A stretch of DNA of 13,500 nucleotides from JBDSTZ01 sp039927975 (GCA_039927975.1 JBDSTZ010000430.1:1-13500); one strand, 5' to 3'. Positions 1 through 7,428 are shown, numbered from the stretch's first letter. Made by a program: numbers and translations. The notes: a model not told the origin generated them from the sequence alone.

Positions 1-236
1 GTGCCGGTCGAGGCCAGCGTGGCGGCGATCTTGCGCGCGATATGTCCGGACTTGCCGATGCCCGACACCACCACCCGGCCCTTGCAGGCCATCAGCAGGC
101 CGACCGCGTGGCCGACGCTGTCGTCGCTGGCCAGGCGCGCGTGCACCGCGCGGATCGCGTCGGCTTCGATCTCGAGCGTTTCACGGGCCAGCAGCATGGC
201 CCGGCGGGTCATGTTTGCATCAAAAGCTTTCAGCAT
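1..236 (-). CDS. kdsD: Arabinose-5-phosphate isomerase KdsD (KpsF/GutQ family), N-terminal part, runs off window
   Basis: Only the first 78 codons are present; the gene continues beyond base 1. The family interconverts ribulose-5-phosphate and arabinose-5-phosphate, the first step of Kdo synthesis for lipopolysaccharide, in the cytoplasm. What is visible is an N-terminal helix (LARETLEIEADAI, residues 16-28) followed by the start of the SIS sugar-isomerase fold, with VVVSGIGKSGHIARKIA at residues 55-71; the GxGKSG loop at 59-64 is the family signature. The ATG at 236 was chosen because the residues after it match the usual N terminus; its Shine-Dalgarno is weak, and an in-frame ATG at 212 is a less likely start. 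Divergent pairing with a CPA2 antiporter is common in Burkholderiales, where kdsD usually leads a kdsC-lptC-lptA-lptB-rpoN cluster. That cluster would lie outside this window. Confidence 0.9.
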   Translation of the reverse strand, partial: MLKAFDANMTRRAMLLARETLEIEADAIRAVHARLASDDSVGHAVGLLMACKGRVVVSGIGKSGHIARKIAATLASTG

Positions 237-266
237 TGTTTTTTCATCGGTTACACTCTTAGTGGA

Positions 267-272
267 AGTATA
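267..272 (-). promoter_or_regulatory. Possible -10 element for kdsD
   Basis: Read on the minus strand this is TATACT, a 5/6 match to the sigma-70 -10 box, about 30 bp upstream of the kdsD ATG in an A/T-rich stretch. No good TTGACA-like -35 lies at 16-18 bp; the candidate region is only a run of T. Inferred from sequence alone. Confidence 0.3.
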
Positions 273-320
273 AACGAATTTAGAAAGCAAAAAACTTGCC
301 AGACACAAGTCATCGCGTTA

Positions 321-356
321 ACACCTTTACAGACACCTTTACAGACACCTTCACGG
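321..356. repeat. 12-bp tandem repeat, three units
   Basis: ACACCTTTACAG occurs at 321-332 and again at 333-344, followed by a diverged third unit ACACCTTCACGG at 345-356. The array ends 13 bp before the antiporter ATG at 370, in the divergent intergenic region. It could be a direct-repeat operator, a slippage-prone stretch, or chance; no protein is known to me that binds this motif. Confidence 0.85.
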
Positions 357-369
357 CAAACGGCGGCGC

Positions 370-2358
370 ATGCATTCAGGTCTAGAACTCACCCTCCTTT
401 TGCTCGGCAGCGCGGTGCTCGGCGTGGTCGCCTTCCGCATGCTGCACCTGCCGCCGATGCTTGGCTACCTGGCCGTGGGCGTGCTGATCGGCCCCTACGC
501 CATGGGCCTGGCCGACAACACCCACAGCACCGAAACCCTGGCCGAATTCGGCGTGGTGTTCCTGATGTTCTCGATTGGCCTCGAATTCTCGCTGGCCCAG
601 CTCAAATCCATGCGCAGCATCGTGTTCGGCCTCGGGATGGCCCAGGTGATGCTGACGATCGTCGCCACCATGCTGTTCGGCTGGCTGATCGCCACCCAGC
701 TGCCGGCATCGATCCGCATCAGCTGGCAAGCCTCGTTCGCGCTAGGCGGGGCGCTGGCGATGTCGTCGACCGCGATCGTCTCGAAGATGCTGACCGAACG
801 GCTGGAGCTCGAAAGCCAGCACGGGCGCCGCATCATGGGCATCCTGCTGTTCCAGGACCTGGCGGTGGTGCCGCTGATTATCCTGATCCCGGCGCTCGGC
901 CAAAACCCGGCCAAGCTGGCCGAAACGCTGGCCTGGGCCAGCGCCAAGGCGGTGCTGGTGCTGGTGCTGCTGCTGTTCATCGGCCAGAAGATCATGCGCA
1001 GGTGGTTCACCCTGGTGGTCAAGCGCCGCTCGCAGGAGCTGTTCATGCTCAACCTGCTCTTGATCACCCTGGGCGCGGCCTGGATCACCGAGCGCGCCGG
1101 CCTGTCGATGGCGCTCGGCGCTTTCGTGGCCGGCATGCTGATCTCCGAAACCCAGTACAAGCACCAGGTGGAGGAAGACATCAAGCCGTTTCGCGACGTG
1201 CTGCTCGGGCTGTTCTTCATCACCATCGGCATGAAGCTCAATGTGCACGTGGTGGCCGATAACTGGTGGGTCGTGCTGGCCCTGCTGGCCGGCCCGGTGC
1301 TGATGAAGTTCGCCCTGATTGCCCTCCTGGCCAAGCTGTTCGGCTCGACCGACGGGGTGTCGATGCGCACCGGCCTGGCGCTGGCGCAGGCAGGCGAATT
1401 CGGTTTCGTGCTGCTGGCCCTGACCAAGGGCGCCAACCTGATCGACCAGTCGATCATCGACCTGGTGCTCGCCTCGATGGTGCTGTCGATGCTGATCGCA
1501 CCCTTCATCATCGCCAAGTCGGACCAGATCGTGATGAAGATCGCCTCGAACGAATGGATGATGCAGTCGCTCCAGCTGACCCAGCTCGCCAGCCGCACCA
1601 TGGCGCTGCAAAAGCACGTGATCGTGGCCGGCTTCGGCCGCAGCGGCCAGAGCCTGGCGACCCTGCTGACCGAGGAAAACGTGCGCTACCAGGCGCTCGA
1701 CCTCGATCCGGAACGGGTCCAGGAGGCGCAGGCGGCCGGCGCCCACGTGGCCTATGGCGACGCGGCGCGGCGCGAAAGCCTGATCGCCGCCGGCATCAAC
1801 CGCGCCAGCGCGCTGGTGATCACCTACGCCAACACCCAGTCGGCGCTCAAGGTGCTGCACCTGGTGCACGAGCTGGCGCCGTCGCTGCCGGTGATCGTGC
1901 GCAGCCACGACGACACCGATCTCGACCTGCTCAAGCGCGAAGGCGCGGCCGAGGTGGTGCCGGAAGCGCTCGAAGGCAGCCTGATGCTCGCCTCGCACGC
2001 GCTGGTGATGATCGGCGTGCCGCTGCGCCGCGTGGTGCACCGGGTGCAGGCGGCGCGCGACGAGCGCTATTCATCGCTGCGCGGCTTCTTCCACGGCGCC
2101 AGCGATGTCGAGGACGATCCGGAGAACCTGTACGTGCGCCTGCATTCGGTGACCGTGCGCGAGGACGCCGGGGTGGCCGGCAAGCCGCTCGAGACGCTCG
2201 GCTTGCCCGACGTCGGCGCCGAGGTGACCGTGATCAGGCGCGGCAAGGACCGGCTGACGGTGACGCCGCAGACGGTGCTGGCGGCCGGCGACGTGGTGGT
2301 GCTGCGCGGCTCGGCGCAGGCGGTGACGGAGGCCGAGGGCCGCTTGCAGCGCGTGTGA
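370..2358 (+). CDS. CPA2 family monovalent cation:proton antiporter with RCK domains (KefB/KefC-like)
   Basis: This 662-residue inner-membrane protein is predicted to exchange K+ or Na+ for H+. Residues 1-385 form a CPA2 (Na_H_Exchanger) domain with about a dozen hydrophobic segments. Family motifs include GILLFQDLAVVPL (Q162, D163), GLALAQAGEFGFV (E343) and GAFVAGMLISET. From about residue 413 a cytoplasmic TrkA-N/RCK domain begins with KHVIVAGFGRSGQ, a Rossmann nucleotide-binding loop at 420-425. An RCK_C domain occupies about 587-660. Length and order match KefB/KefC/YbaL-type proteins; the coupling ion and glutathione control cannot be read from sequence. The ATG at 370 fits the first membrane helix but has no clear Shine-Dalgarno; a tandem repeat lies just upstream. 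It is divergent from kdsD and convergent with the cyclase, with 40 bp between the stop codons. Confidence 0.93.
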   Translation: MHSGLELTLLLLGSAVLGVVAFRMLHLPPMLGYLAVGVLIGPYAMGLADNTHSTETLAEFGVVFLMFSIGLEFSLAQLKSMRSIVFGLGMAQVMLTIVATMLFGWLIATQLPASIRISWQASFALGGALAMSSTAIVSKMLTERLELESQHGRRIMGILLFQDLAVVPLIILIPALGQNPAKLAETLAWASAKAVLVLVLLLFIGQKIMRRWFTLVVKRRSQELFMLNLLLITLGAAWITERAGLSMALGAFVAGMLISETQYKHQVEEDIKPFRDVLLGLFFITIGMKLNVHVVADNWWVVLALLAGPVLMKFALIALLAKLFGSTDGVSMRTGLALAQAGEFGFVLLALTKGANLIDQSIIDLVLASMVLSMLIAPFIIAKSDQIVMKIASNEWMMQSLQLTQLASRTMALQKHVIVAGFGRSGQSLATLLTEENVRYQALDLDPERVQEAQAAGAHVAYGDAARRESLIAAGINRASALVITYANTQSALKVLHLVHELAPSLPVIVRSHDDTDLDLLKREGAAEVVPEALEGSLMLASHALVMIGVPLRRVVHRVQAARDERYSSLRGFFHGASDVEDDPENLYVRLHSVTVREDAGVAGKPLETLGLPDVGAEVTVIRRGKDRLTVTPQTVLAAGDVVVLRGSAQAVTEAEGRLQRV

Positions 2359-2398
2359 ATGTAAGGCCCCGGCGGCTGCGGCGGGCGGCCAGGCGCCT

Positions 2399-3505
2399 TC
2401 AGTCGAAACTGACCACCCGGTTGCGGCCGTTTTCCTTGGCCTGGTACAGCGCCGCGTCGGCGTGCGCGACCAGTTCCTGGGCCACGCCTTCGATCGCGTG
2501 GTCGCGCTCGAAATCGTCGAGCGTGGCGACGCCGATCGACACCGAGATGTCGAGCTTCTCGCCGGTCGACAGCTCGAACGGCAGGTCGGCGATGCTGCAG
2601 CGGATGCGCTGCGCCACCAGCGTCGCGCTGGCCAGGTCGGCGTCGATTAGCAGCACCACGAACTCCTCGCCGCCGAAGCGCCCGAGCGCGTCCGACACGC
2701 GCAGCTCGGCCTTGATGCGCATGGCCACCTCGCGCAGCACTTCGTCGCCGCCCTGGTGGCCGACACTGTCGTTGACCTGCTTGAACAGGTCGATGTCGAT
2801 GTACATGCACGAGATGCGGTAGGACTGGCGCCGCGCGCGGCCGATTTCCTCGAGCAGGCGGCGGTCGATGTAGCGGCGGTTGTAGACCCCGGTCAGCGAA
2901 TCGGTCAGCCCGATATATTTGAGCATCTCGTTGCTGATGACGTTTTCGAGGCAGATCGCGATGATCGACGCCATGTGCTCGATGAAGTCGGTGCCCAGCG
3001 CCGGCGTGAAGCGGGTCAGGTCGCAGCTGCCCAGATTGAGACTGCCGATCATGCGCCGGTTGCGCAGCAGCGGCACCACCGCCACGCTGCGCAGGTGCTC
3101 GGGCGGCGCGGGGAAAATCTTGTCATGCGCCTCTGGCCGGTAAGGGCCGAGCAGCGGTTTAATTGTCTCGCCAAAGCCCAGCGCGTCCTCGCTGCCGACG
3201 AAGATCAGTTCGGGGAACAGGCCGAAGTCGATGCCGAGGCGGTCCATCACGGTGTGGATGTCGGCATCCGGATCGACCAGGCTCAAGGTGACGATGTCGA
3301 GCTCGGAAATGACCGGCAGCGAACGGAAGATGGTGCCGATCAGTTCGGGAAAGGTGCCGGCGCCGACGATCTCGAGGTCGAACGCCTGGTGCCGGCACAT
3401 GATGGCGTGATTGCGTTCGGCCTGCTGTAACAGGAACGCCATGCGCGCGCGCAGGGACGCGTTTTCGTCCAACAGTTCGCGCGAGGAAGCGCTGTGCTCG
3501 TACAT
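2399..3505 (-). CDS. Diguanylate cyclase with N-terminal coiled coil and GAF/DUF484-like domain
   Basis: A 368-residue protein with no signal peptide or membrane segment, so probably cytosolic. It should make c-di-GMP from two GTP. Residues 8-35 are a likely short coiled coil. Residues 40-193 resemble a GAF/DUF484 sensory domain, ending in RFTPALGTDFIEHMASII, which recalls DUF484 proteins; the ligand is unknown. The GGDEF domain starts near 198 with TDSLTGVYNRRYID. Catalytic elements look intact: MYIDIDLFKQVNDSVGH keeps the first metal-binding Asp, the signature is GGEEF at 278-282, and RVSD at 269-272 sits exactly five residues upstream, forming the inhibitory I-site. Product feedback inhibition is therefore expected. 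The ATG at 3505 has an AGGA Shine-Dalgarno 5 bp upstream. The gene follows the MOSC gene on the same strand after 113 bp. Confidence 0.92.
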   Translation of the reverse strand: MYEHSASSRELLDENASLRARMAFLLQQAERNHAIMCRHQAFDLEIVGAGTFPELIGTIFRSLPVISELDIVTLSLVDPDADIHTVMDRLGIDFGLFPELIFVGSEDALGFGETIKPLLGPYRPEAHDKIFPAPPEHLRSVAVVPLLRNRRMIGSLNLGSCDLTRFTPALGTDFIEHMASIIAICLENVISNEMLKYIGLTDSLTGVYNRRYIDRRLLEEIGRARRQSYRISCMYIDIDLFKQVNDSVGHQGGDEVLREVAMRIKAELRVSDALGRFGGEEFVVLLIDADLASATLVAQRIRCSIADLPFELSTGEKLDISVSIGVATLDDFERDHAIEGVAQELVAHADAALYQAKENGRNRVVSFD

Positions 3506-3586
3506 AACAGTCCTGACACCGACGTCAATGGAGAAAATTCGATTAATAACCGCAACATTACGCCATCTTTACCTGATTGAAAACCA

Positions 3587-3603
3587 AAAAAAGATGCTTT
3601 TTT
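3587..3603. other. Small A/T-rich hairpin between the MOSC and diguanylate cyclase genes
   Basis: AAAAAAG-ATG-CTTTTTT is a perfect 7-bp inverted repeat with a 3-base loop, in an unusually A/T-rich stretch between two minus-strand genes. On the minus strand it lies 16 bp past the MOSC stop and could act as a weak terminator, but the stem has only one G:C pair. A second small dyad, TGTCT/AGACA at 3615-3629, overlaps the MOSC stop codon. The rest of 3506-3618 probably holds the cyclase promoter; I see no convincing -35/-10 pair. Confidence 0.3.
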
Positions 3604-3618
3604 CTAACGACAGTTGTC

Positions 3619-4458
3619 TCAGAAAGACAGTTCGACCTCGACCTCGGCGCCCACCGTCAGCAGCGCGCCCTCGCCCTCGGTGAGCAGGCAATTCATGCCG
3701 AAGCAGATGGCGCCGTCAAGCTGGGGTTTGGCGCGGTAGGCTTGCAGGATGTCGAGCGGGTTCGGCCCCGGCACGCCGGTGCGCTGGTCGACCGAGGGGA
3801 TGGGGCAGCGCGGACAGGGTTTGACCGGTTTGAAGCGCAGCGCGCCGGCGCTCAGGCTGGCGGCATAGTCTTCCTCGAAGGCCGCGAGACCGTCGACCAC
3901 CAGATTGGGGCGGAAGCGGTCCATCGGCAGCGGCGCGCGGCCGGCCGCCGCCAGCTTGTCGTTGAGGTCGGCCAGCGAGGCGGCGCCGATCAGCAGCAGC
4001 GGGTAGCCGTCGGAAAACGTCACGGGGTTGGCCAGGCCGCCGGTCCAGCGCGTGCTGCCCTGGCGCGGCGCGGGCGGCAGGCGCACCAGCCGGCAGGCGG
4101 CGCCGAGGGCGGCGGAAAACCACAGCGCGGCGGCGTCGCCACAGTCGAGCGCGGCCACGCTGTCGTCCCAGAGCGTCACCTGGCGGGTGGCCGCCGCGCC
4201 CAAGGCCGTGGTCAGGGCGAACGGTGCCAGTCCGGGCGCGCTCACTTCGACCGCGCCATCGATCAGCCGAGGGACGATCAGCGCCATGCGCGGATGCTCG
4301 CGCTGGGTCAGAAAACGGCCGGCCGGGTCGACCAGCATCCACTCGCGGTCGCGCACCCCGTCCACGCTGAGGCCGGCGCGCTCGACCCTGGCGGCCGGCA
4401 CCGTGATGCCGGCGCAGGACTTGATCGGATAAACGATGAGCTGGGACAGGATGGCCAT
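3619..4458 (-). CDS. MOSC domain-containing protein (YcbX/mARC-like, no ferredoxin domain)
   Basis: A predicted 279-residue cytosolic protein. Residues 1-120 form the MOSC N-terminal beta-barrel domain, opening with LSQLIVYPIKSCAG and containing DREWMLVD and FLTQREHPRMALI. The MOSC core follows, with FRPNLVVDG and KPCPRCPIPSVDQRTG; C215 and C218 are its cysteines, and the family uses a conserved Cys in this region to ligand molybdenum cofactor. Proteins of this type reduce N-hydroxylated compounds (YcbX, mARC). E. coli YcbX carries a C-terminal 2Fe-2S ferredoxin domain; this protein stops after the MOSC core, so electrons would come from a separate partner. The start at 4458 is chosen by family alignment. 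It lacks a clear Shine-Dalgarno, and the frame stays open upstream to a TTG at 4563 that would add 35 residues unlike the family. It is divergent from the gene at 4674. Confidence 0.85.
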   Translation of the reverse strand: MAILSQLIVYPIKSCAGITVPAARVERAGLSVDGVRDREWMLVDPAGRFLTQREHPRMALIVPRLIDGAVEVSAPGLAPFALTTALGAAATRQVTLWDDSVAALDCGDAAALWFSAALGAACRLVRLPPAPRQGSTRWTGGLANPVTFSDGYPLLLIGAASLADLNDKLAAAGRAPLPMDRFRPNLVVDGLAAFEEDYAASLSAGALRFKPVKPCPRCPIPSVDQRTGVPGPNPLDILQAYRAKPQLDGAICFGMNCLLTEGEGALLTVGAEVEVELSF

Positions 4459-4673
4459 GGCGGGCAGACGATGTCGGATCAACAAGGAAAAGCGTAAGTA
4501 TGGCAGCAATCGGCCGTGCCGCCCAGACGCGGTTTGCCGGCCGGCGCCGGTAGCGCGGGGCAATCCTTTCCGTACTGGAAAACATATCAGTGCCGAAAAT
4601 CAATATTGCAAGACCAGAACGTGTATATTTTAGCGAGATTGCTTTCATCACCACACATGGAGTCCCCGCGCCA
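4459..4673. promoter_or_regulatory. Divergent intergenic region between the MOSC gene and the exported-protein gene
   Basis: This 215-bp gap must hold the start signals of both divergent genes. The half next to 4674 turns A/T-rich from about 4575. It contains TTGCAA (4606-4611) and TATATT (4624-4629), but these are only 12 bp apart, too close for a standard sigma-70 promoter. TATATT alone could be a -10 box. A short G/C dyad, CCGGC/GCCGG, lies at 4537-4550. No RNA gene or small ORF with support was seen. Confidence 0.35.
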
Positions 4674-6374
4674 ATGAACCGACTCCACGCTATCGCACTC
4701 GCCGCCGCCCTCTGCGCAGCCGGCCACGGCCAGGCCGCCGACATGGCGCACGCCGTCCCGTCCCAATCCACTCTTTCCGGAGCCGCTCCTTCGAACCCTG
4801 GCATCAAGCAAGCGCTCGACGGCGAGCGTTTCGGCCTGTTCCCCGGCGAGCATTTCCGCGCCAGCACCGGCAAGTGCGGCGACTGCCCGACCGTGCGCCA
4901 GGGCTTGTGGTATTTCGAGGACGATCTGCTGGCAGTTCCCGCGGCGCGCCAGCCGGTGTCGGGCTTCTCGCCGACGCTCCAGCCGATGCGCGACGTGCGG
5001 CAATGGGCGGCGCTGCCAGCCGCGCCGGCGCCGGACTATCCGCCGCTGATCTGGCTCGGCTCGCCCCAGCGCATCGACGACGCCGCGCTGCAGGCCAAGG
5101 GCATGCAGCTCAGTACCGGCGGCTCCACATTCGACCTGCGGCTGGTGCCCAAGCTGTCGACCAACCAGTCCTACGCCAACGAGCGCACCACCGCGTTTTT
5201 CGAGCAGCGTCCGCTGCGCCTGCGCGGCAAGCTCGAACAACAAGATGGCAAGCAAGCCTTCGTCGCGCGCACCATCTGGCCGAAGGATTTCATAATCGAC
5301 GCGGCGAAGCTCAAGGCCGCCCCGCTGGCCCAGCCCGGCGGCCTGGCCGCGTTTGTGCGCGAAGCCGGCGGCGGCGCGGCGGCGCCCTACACCACGCGCC
5401 TGCTGTGGGAACGCACGCCCGGCAAGACGCGCGACTGGCAGGACAAGGCGGTCATCGGCATCATGCTCAACGGCGCCCAGGGCGACGACGACGAAGCCTT
5501 CGGCGGCCACTTCGCCATCGCCACCGGACGTTACGGCGCCAAGGGGGAGTTCGCCGACTGGACCGTGAACAACTTCTACAACCTCGACTCGGTCAGCGAG
5601 AAGGGCATCATCTCGGCCACGGTGCCGATGGATAACTACCTGATGGACCTCAACAGCGGCCAGCAATACTACCGCCCCTCGTACATGCTGGTGGCGGTGA
5701 TGAACAAGGCGCGCACCGCGGCAGCCTACCAGGGCGCGGTGCAGCGCATCTTCAACCATTTCTACCGCCACGATTTCACCTACCAGCACGCGGCGGCCAA
5801 CTGCGCCGGCATCAGCCTCGATATTTTCAAGGCGCTGGGCTGGCAAATTCCTGAACGCGGGCCGACCAGCCGGCTCAAGGCGGTGGCGGCCTACGCCTAC
5901 CTGTCGGTCAAGGACGGCAGCCTGGCGAGCGGGCGCAAGATCTACGACTATTTGACCGAGGAGCAGATCCGCCTGTATCCGGCGGTGGCGTTCGAGGCGG
6001 CCGGCGACGACTTGCTGCGCCTGGCCAGCGGCGCCAGCGGGCGGGTGCTCACGCCGTTCGAAAAAGAACTCGGCGAGGATGTCGAGGCGATCGTCGTGAT
6101 GCGCATTCCGCAAGTGCCGTCGAGCCGCGCGATGGGCTCGAACCCGGTGTTCTCGTTCGATGAATACCTCGAGCGCACGCCGGCCGACCACAGCAAATGG
6201 AAAATCGTGCCGGCCGGTCCGCGCCCCTTCCCCGCCGCGCTGCGCGACGGCGCGGCGCTGGTGCAGCCGGCGCCGCCCGGCGTGCCGCTGCCGATTATCG
6301 GCATCCTGGTGGCGATCGTGGCGGCGATTGGTACGCTGGCATGGCGCCGGCGTTCGGGCAAAAAGTCCGCATGA
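4674..6374 (+). CDS. Exported, C-terminally membrane-anchored protein of unknown function, possible papain-like fold
   Basis: I do not recognise this 566-residue protein as a named family. It begins with a typical signal peptide (MNRLHAIALAAALCAAGHGQA) and ends with one hydrophobic helix at about 539-557 followed by RRRSGKK, so the bulk should be periplasmic with the tail in the cytoplasm. C68 and C71 form a CxxC motif in the mature N terminus. The central region has GGHFAIATGRYG (H279) and AANCAGISLDIFKALGW (C377). A His in a short strand followed about 100 residues later by an N-Cys at a helix start resembles permuted papain-like proteins (NlpC/P60-like YiiX, DUF4105/Lnb); this is inference from spacing. 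The ATG at 4674 is chosen for the signal peptide, with GGAG 11 bp upstream; an in-frame ATG at 4590 would bury the signal. Codon use matches its neighbours. It is convergent with the beta-lactamase gene. Confidence 0.8.
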   Translation: MNRLHAIALAAALCAAGHGQAADMAHAVPSQSTLSGAAPSNPGIKQALDGERFGLFPGEHFRASTGKCGDCPTVRQGLWYFEDDLLAVPAARQPVSGFSPTLQPMRDVRQWAALPAAPAPDYPPLIWLGSPQRIDDAALQAKGMQLSTGGSTFDLRLVPKLSTNQSYANERTTAFFEQRPLRLRGKLEQQDGKQAFVARTIWPKDFIIDAAKLKAAPLAQPGGLAAFVREAGGGAAAPYTTRLLWERTPGKTRDWQDKAVIGIMLNGAQGDDDEAFGGHFAIATGRYGAKGEFADWTVNNFYNLDSVSEKGIISATVPMDNYLMDLNSGQQYYRPSYMLVAVMNKARTAAAYQGAVQRIFNHFYRHDFTYQHAAANCAGISLDIFKALGWQIPERGPTSRLKAVAAYAYLSVKDGSLASGRKIYDYLTEEQIRLYPAVAFEAAGDDLLRLASGASGRVLTPFEKELGEDVEAIVVMRIPQVPSSRAMGSNPVFSFDEYLERTPADHSKWKIVPAGPRPFPAALRDGAALVQPAPPGVPLPIIGILVAIVAAIGTLAWRRRSGKKSA

Positions 6375-6386
6375 ACCATGCATAGG

Positions 6387-6408
6387 CGGCAGTTCGTCGC
6401 CGCTGCCG
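6387..6408. terminator. Weak candidate hairpin between convergent genes
   Basis: CGGCAG at 6387-6392 pairs with CTGCCG at 6403-6408 around a 10-base loop in the 68-bp gap between two convergent stop codons. There is no T-tract on either side, so an intrinsic terminator is doubtful. Confidence 0.2.
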
Positions 6409-6442
6409 TGTGTCCGGAAAATGAAGTATCAGGCGATGCCGC

Positions 6443-7360
6443 TTATTTGCCGTCGCGTTCGCGCGCCAGGCGCTGCTCCAGATTCACGCCCGCCTGTTCG
6501 GCATAAGCCCGACAGCCACCGGGCGCGATAAAGGCATTGCGGTCGCCGGCGCGGGCAGCGAGCTTCTCGAAGATGCCGGTGAAGGACGGATGGGCCGACA
6601 CCACGACATCGCAAGGCAGCGCCGCGATGCGCGCGATACTGGCCTTGAAGACGCCCGACAGGTCTGGATGCGTGGCGTCGCCGCTGAAGCGAAACCCATC
6701 GGCCGAGACGGCCGTCAGGCTGTCCGCGTAGACCATGTCGCGGCAGGTCCCCTGCTCGCACGAGCGCCAGCTCCAGCTGGTGCCGCCCGGCGTATGCCCG
6801 GGCGTCATGTGCGCGCTTAGCGCCAACGGGCCAAGCTTGACAAGCTGGCCGTCAGCGATCACCCCGACCCTGGCGACCTTCGGAAACGGCGTCACCGCGC
6901 CGGCTTCGTACTGCGGGTCGTCGGCGCCGATCGCGCCGCGTTCGAGCACCTCGGCGCTGGCGGCGCTGGCCATCACCTTGGCGCCGCTGGCGCGCTGCAA
7001 CGCGGCGATGCCGCCGGCGTGGTCCCAATGCGGATGCGAATTGAGAATGATGCGCACATCTTCGATGCGAAAGCCGAGCGCGCGGATGTTGGCGATGATC
7101 TGCGGCGCCGACTGCGGCAGCGCGCCATCGAGCAGGATATGCCCGCGCGGACCGGTCACCAGCAGCGCCGACAGGCCGGCGGTACCGACATACCAGGTGT
7201 TCCCGTAGACCTTGAAGGGCGCCTGCGCGGCGTTCCATTGCGCACAGGTGTCGCAATGGATGTCGTCGCCGGCTGCCGCGCCGGCGGCCGGCAGCGCCAG
7301 CGCCATCGACAGCGATGTCGCGCTTGCAAGTGATCGCATGACGAGCCTGGCTGATGGCAT
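6443..7360 (-). CDS. bla: Subclass B3 metallo-beta-lactamase
   Basis: A 305-residue exported zinc hydrolase predicted to open beta-lactam rings in the periplasm. A signal peptide covers about residues 1-31. Zinc ligands of the metallo-beta-lactamase fold are present: HPHWDH at 109-114 (H109, H111, D113, H114), H189 in MTPGHTPGGTSW, and H257 in VVSAHPS. The set matches subclass B3 (H116, H118, D120, H121, H196, H263), with no Gln replacement at the first His. MVYADSLTAVSADGFRF and the CEQGTC pair are also typical of the FEZ-1/THIN-B branch. THIN-B comes from Janthinobacterium lividum, fitting the likely host. The ATG at 7360 has AAGG 6 bp upstream; ATG at 7339 gives a more compact signal peptide and is also possible. 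No ampR-like regulator adjoins it. Which drugs it hydrolyses cannot be told from sequence. Confidence 0.92.
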   Translation of the reverse strand: MPSARLVMRSLASATSLSMALALPAAGAAAGDDIHCDTCAQWNAAQAPFKVYGNTWYVGTAGLSALLVTGPRGHILLDGALPQSAPQIIANIRALGFRIEDVRIILNSHPHWDHAGGIAALQRASGAKVMASAASAEVLERGAIGADDPQYEAGAVTPFPKVARVGVIADGQLVKLGPLALSAHMTPGHTPGGTSWSWRSCEQGTCRDMVYADSLTAVSADGFRFSGDATHPDLSGVFKASIARIAALPCDVVVSAHPSFTGIFEKLAARAGDRNAFIAPGGCRAYAEQAGVNLEQRLARERDGK

Positions 7361-7378
7361 GACAAACCTTTTTTTCGA

Positions 7379-7401
7379 GGTAAAAACAGCATCATTTTAC
7401 C
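7379..7401. promoter_or_regulatory. Inverted repeat upstream of the beta-lactamase gene
   Basis: GGTAAAA (7379-7385) and TTTTACC (7395-7401) are perfect 7-bp arms around a 9-base spacer, starting 19 bp upstream of the beta-lactamase ATG. The symmetry fits an operator or a 5'-leader hairpin. No regulator is encoded nearby, so the binding protein, if any, is unknown. Confidence 0.4.
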
Positions 7402-7428
7402 AGCGCCGCAACGCGGCCGTCGCAGTAC

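Noticed and set aside
2359..2398. G/C-rich gap between convergent antiporter and cyclase genes as a bidirectional terminator
   Set aside because: I could not find a clean stem with complementary arms, nor a T-tract on either strand.
1266..2822. Long plus-strand open frame overlapping the antiporter and cyclase genes
   Set aside because: Arg/Ala/Gly-rich translation with no recognisable motif, spanning the ends of two convergent genes that are well supported.
4459..4563. N-terminal extension of the MOSC protein from a TTG at 4563
   Set aside because: An AGGA motif directly abuts the TTG, too close to serve as its ribosome site, and the extra 35 residues precede a typical MOSC N terminus.
4587..6383. 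Long minus-strand open frame opposite the exported-protein gene
   Set aside because: Arg/Ala/His-rich and without motifs, while the plus strand has a signal peptide, a membrane anchor and ordinary composition.
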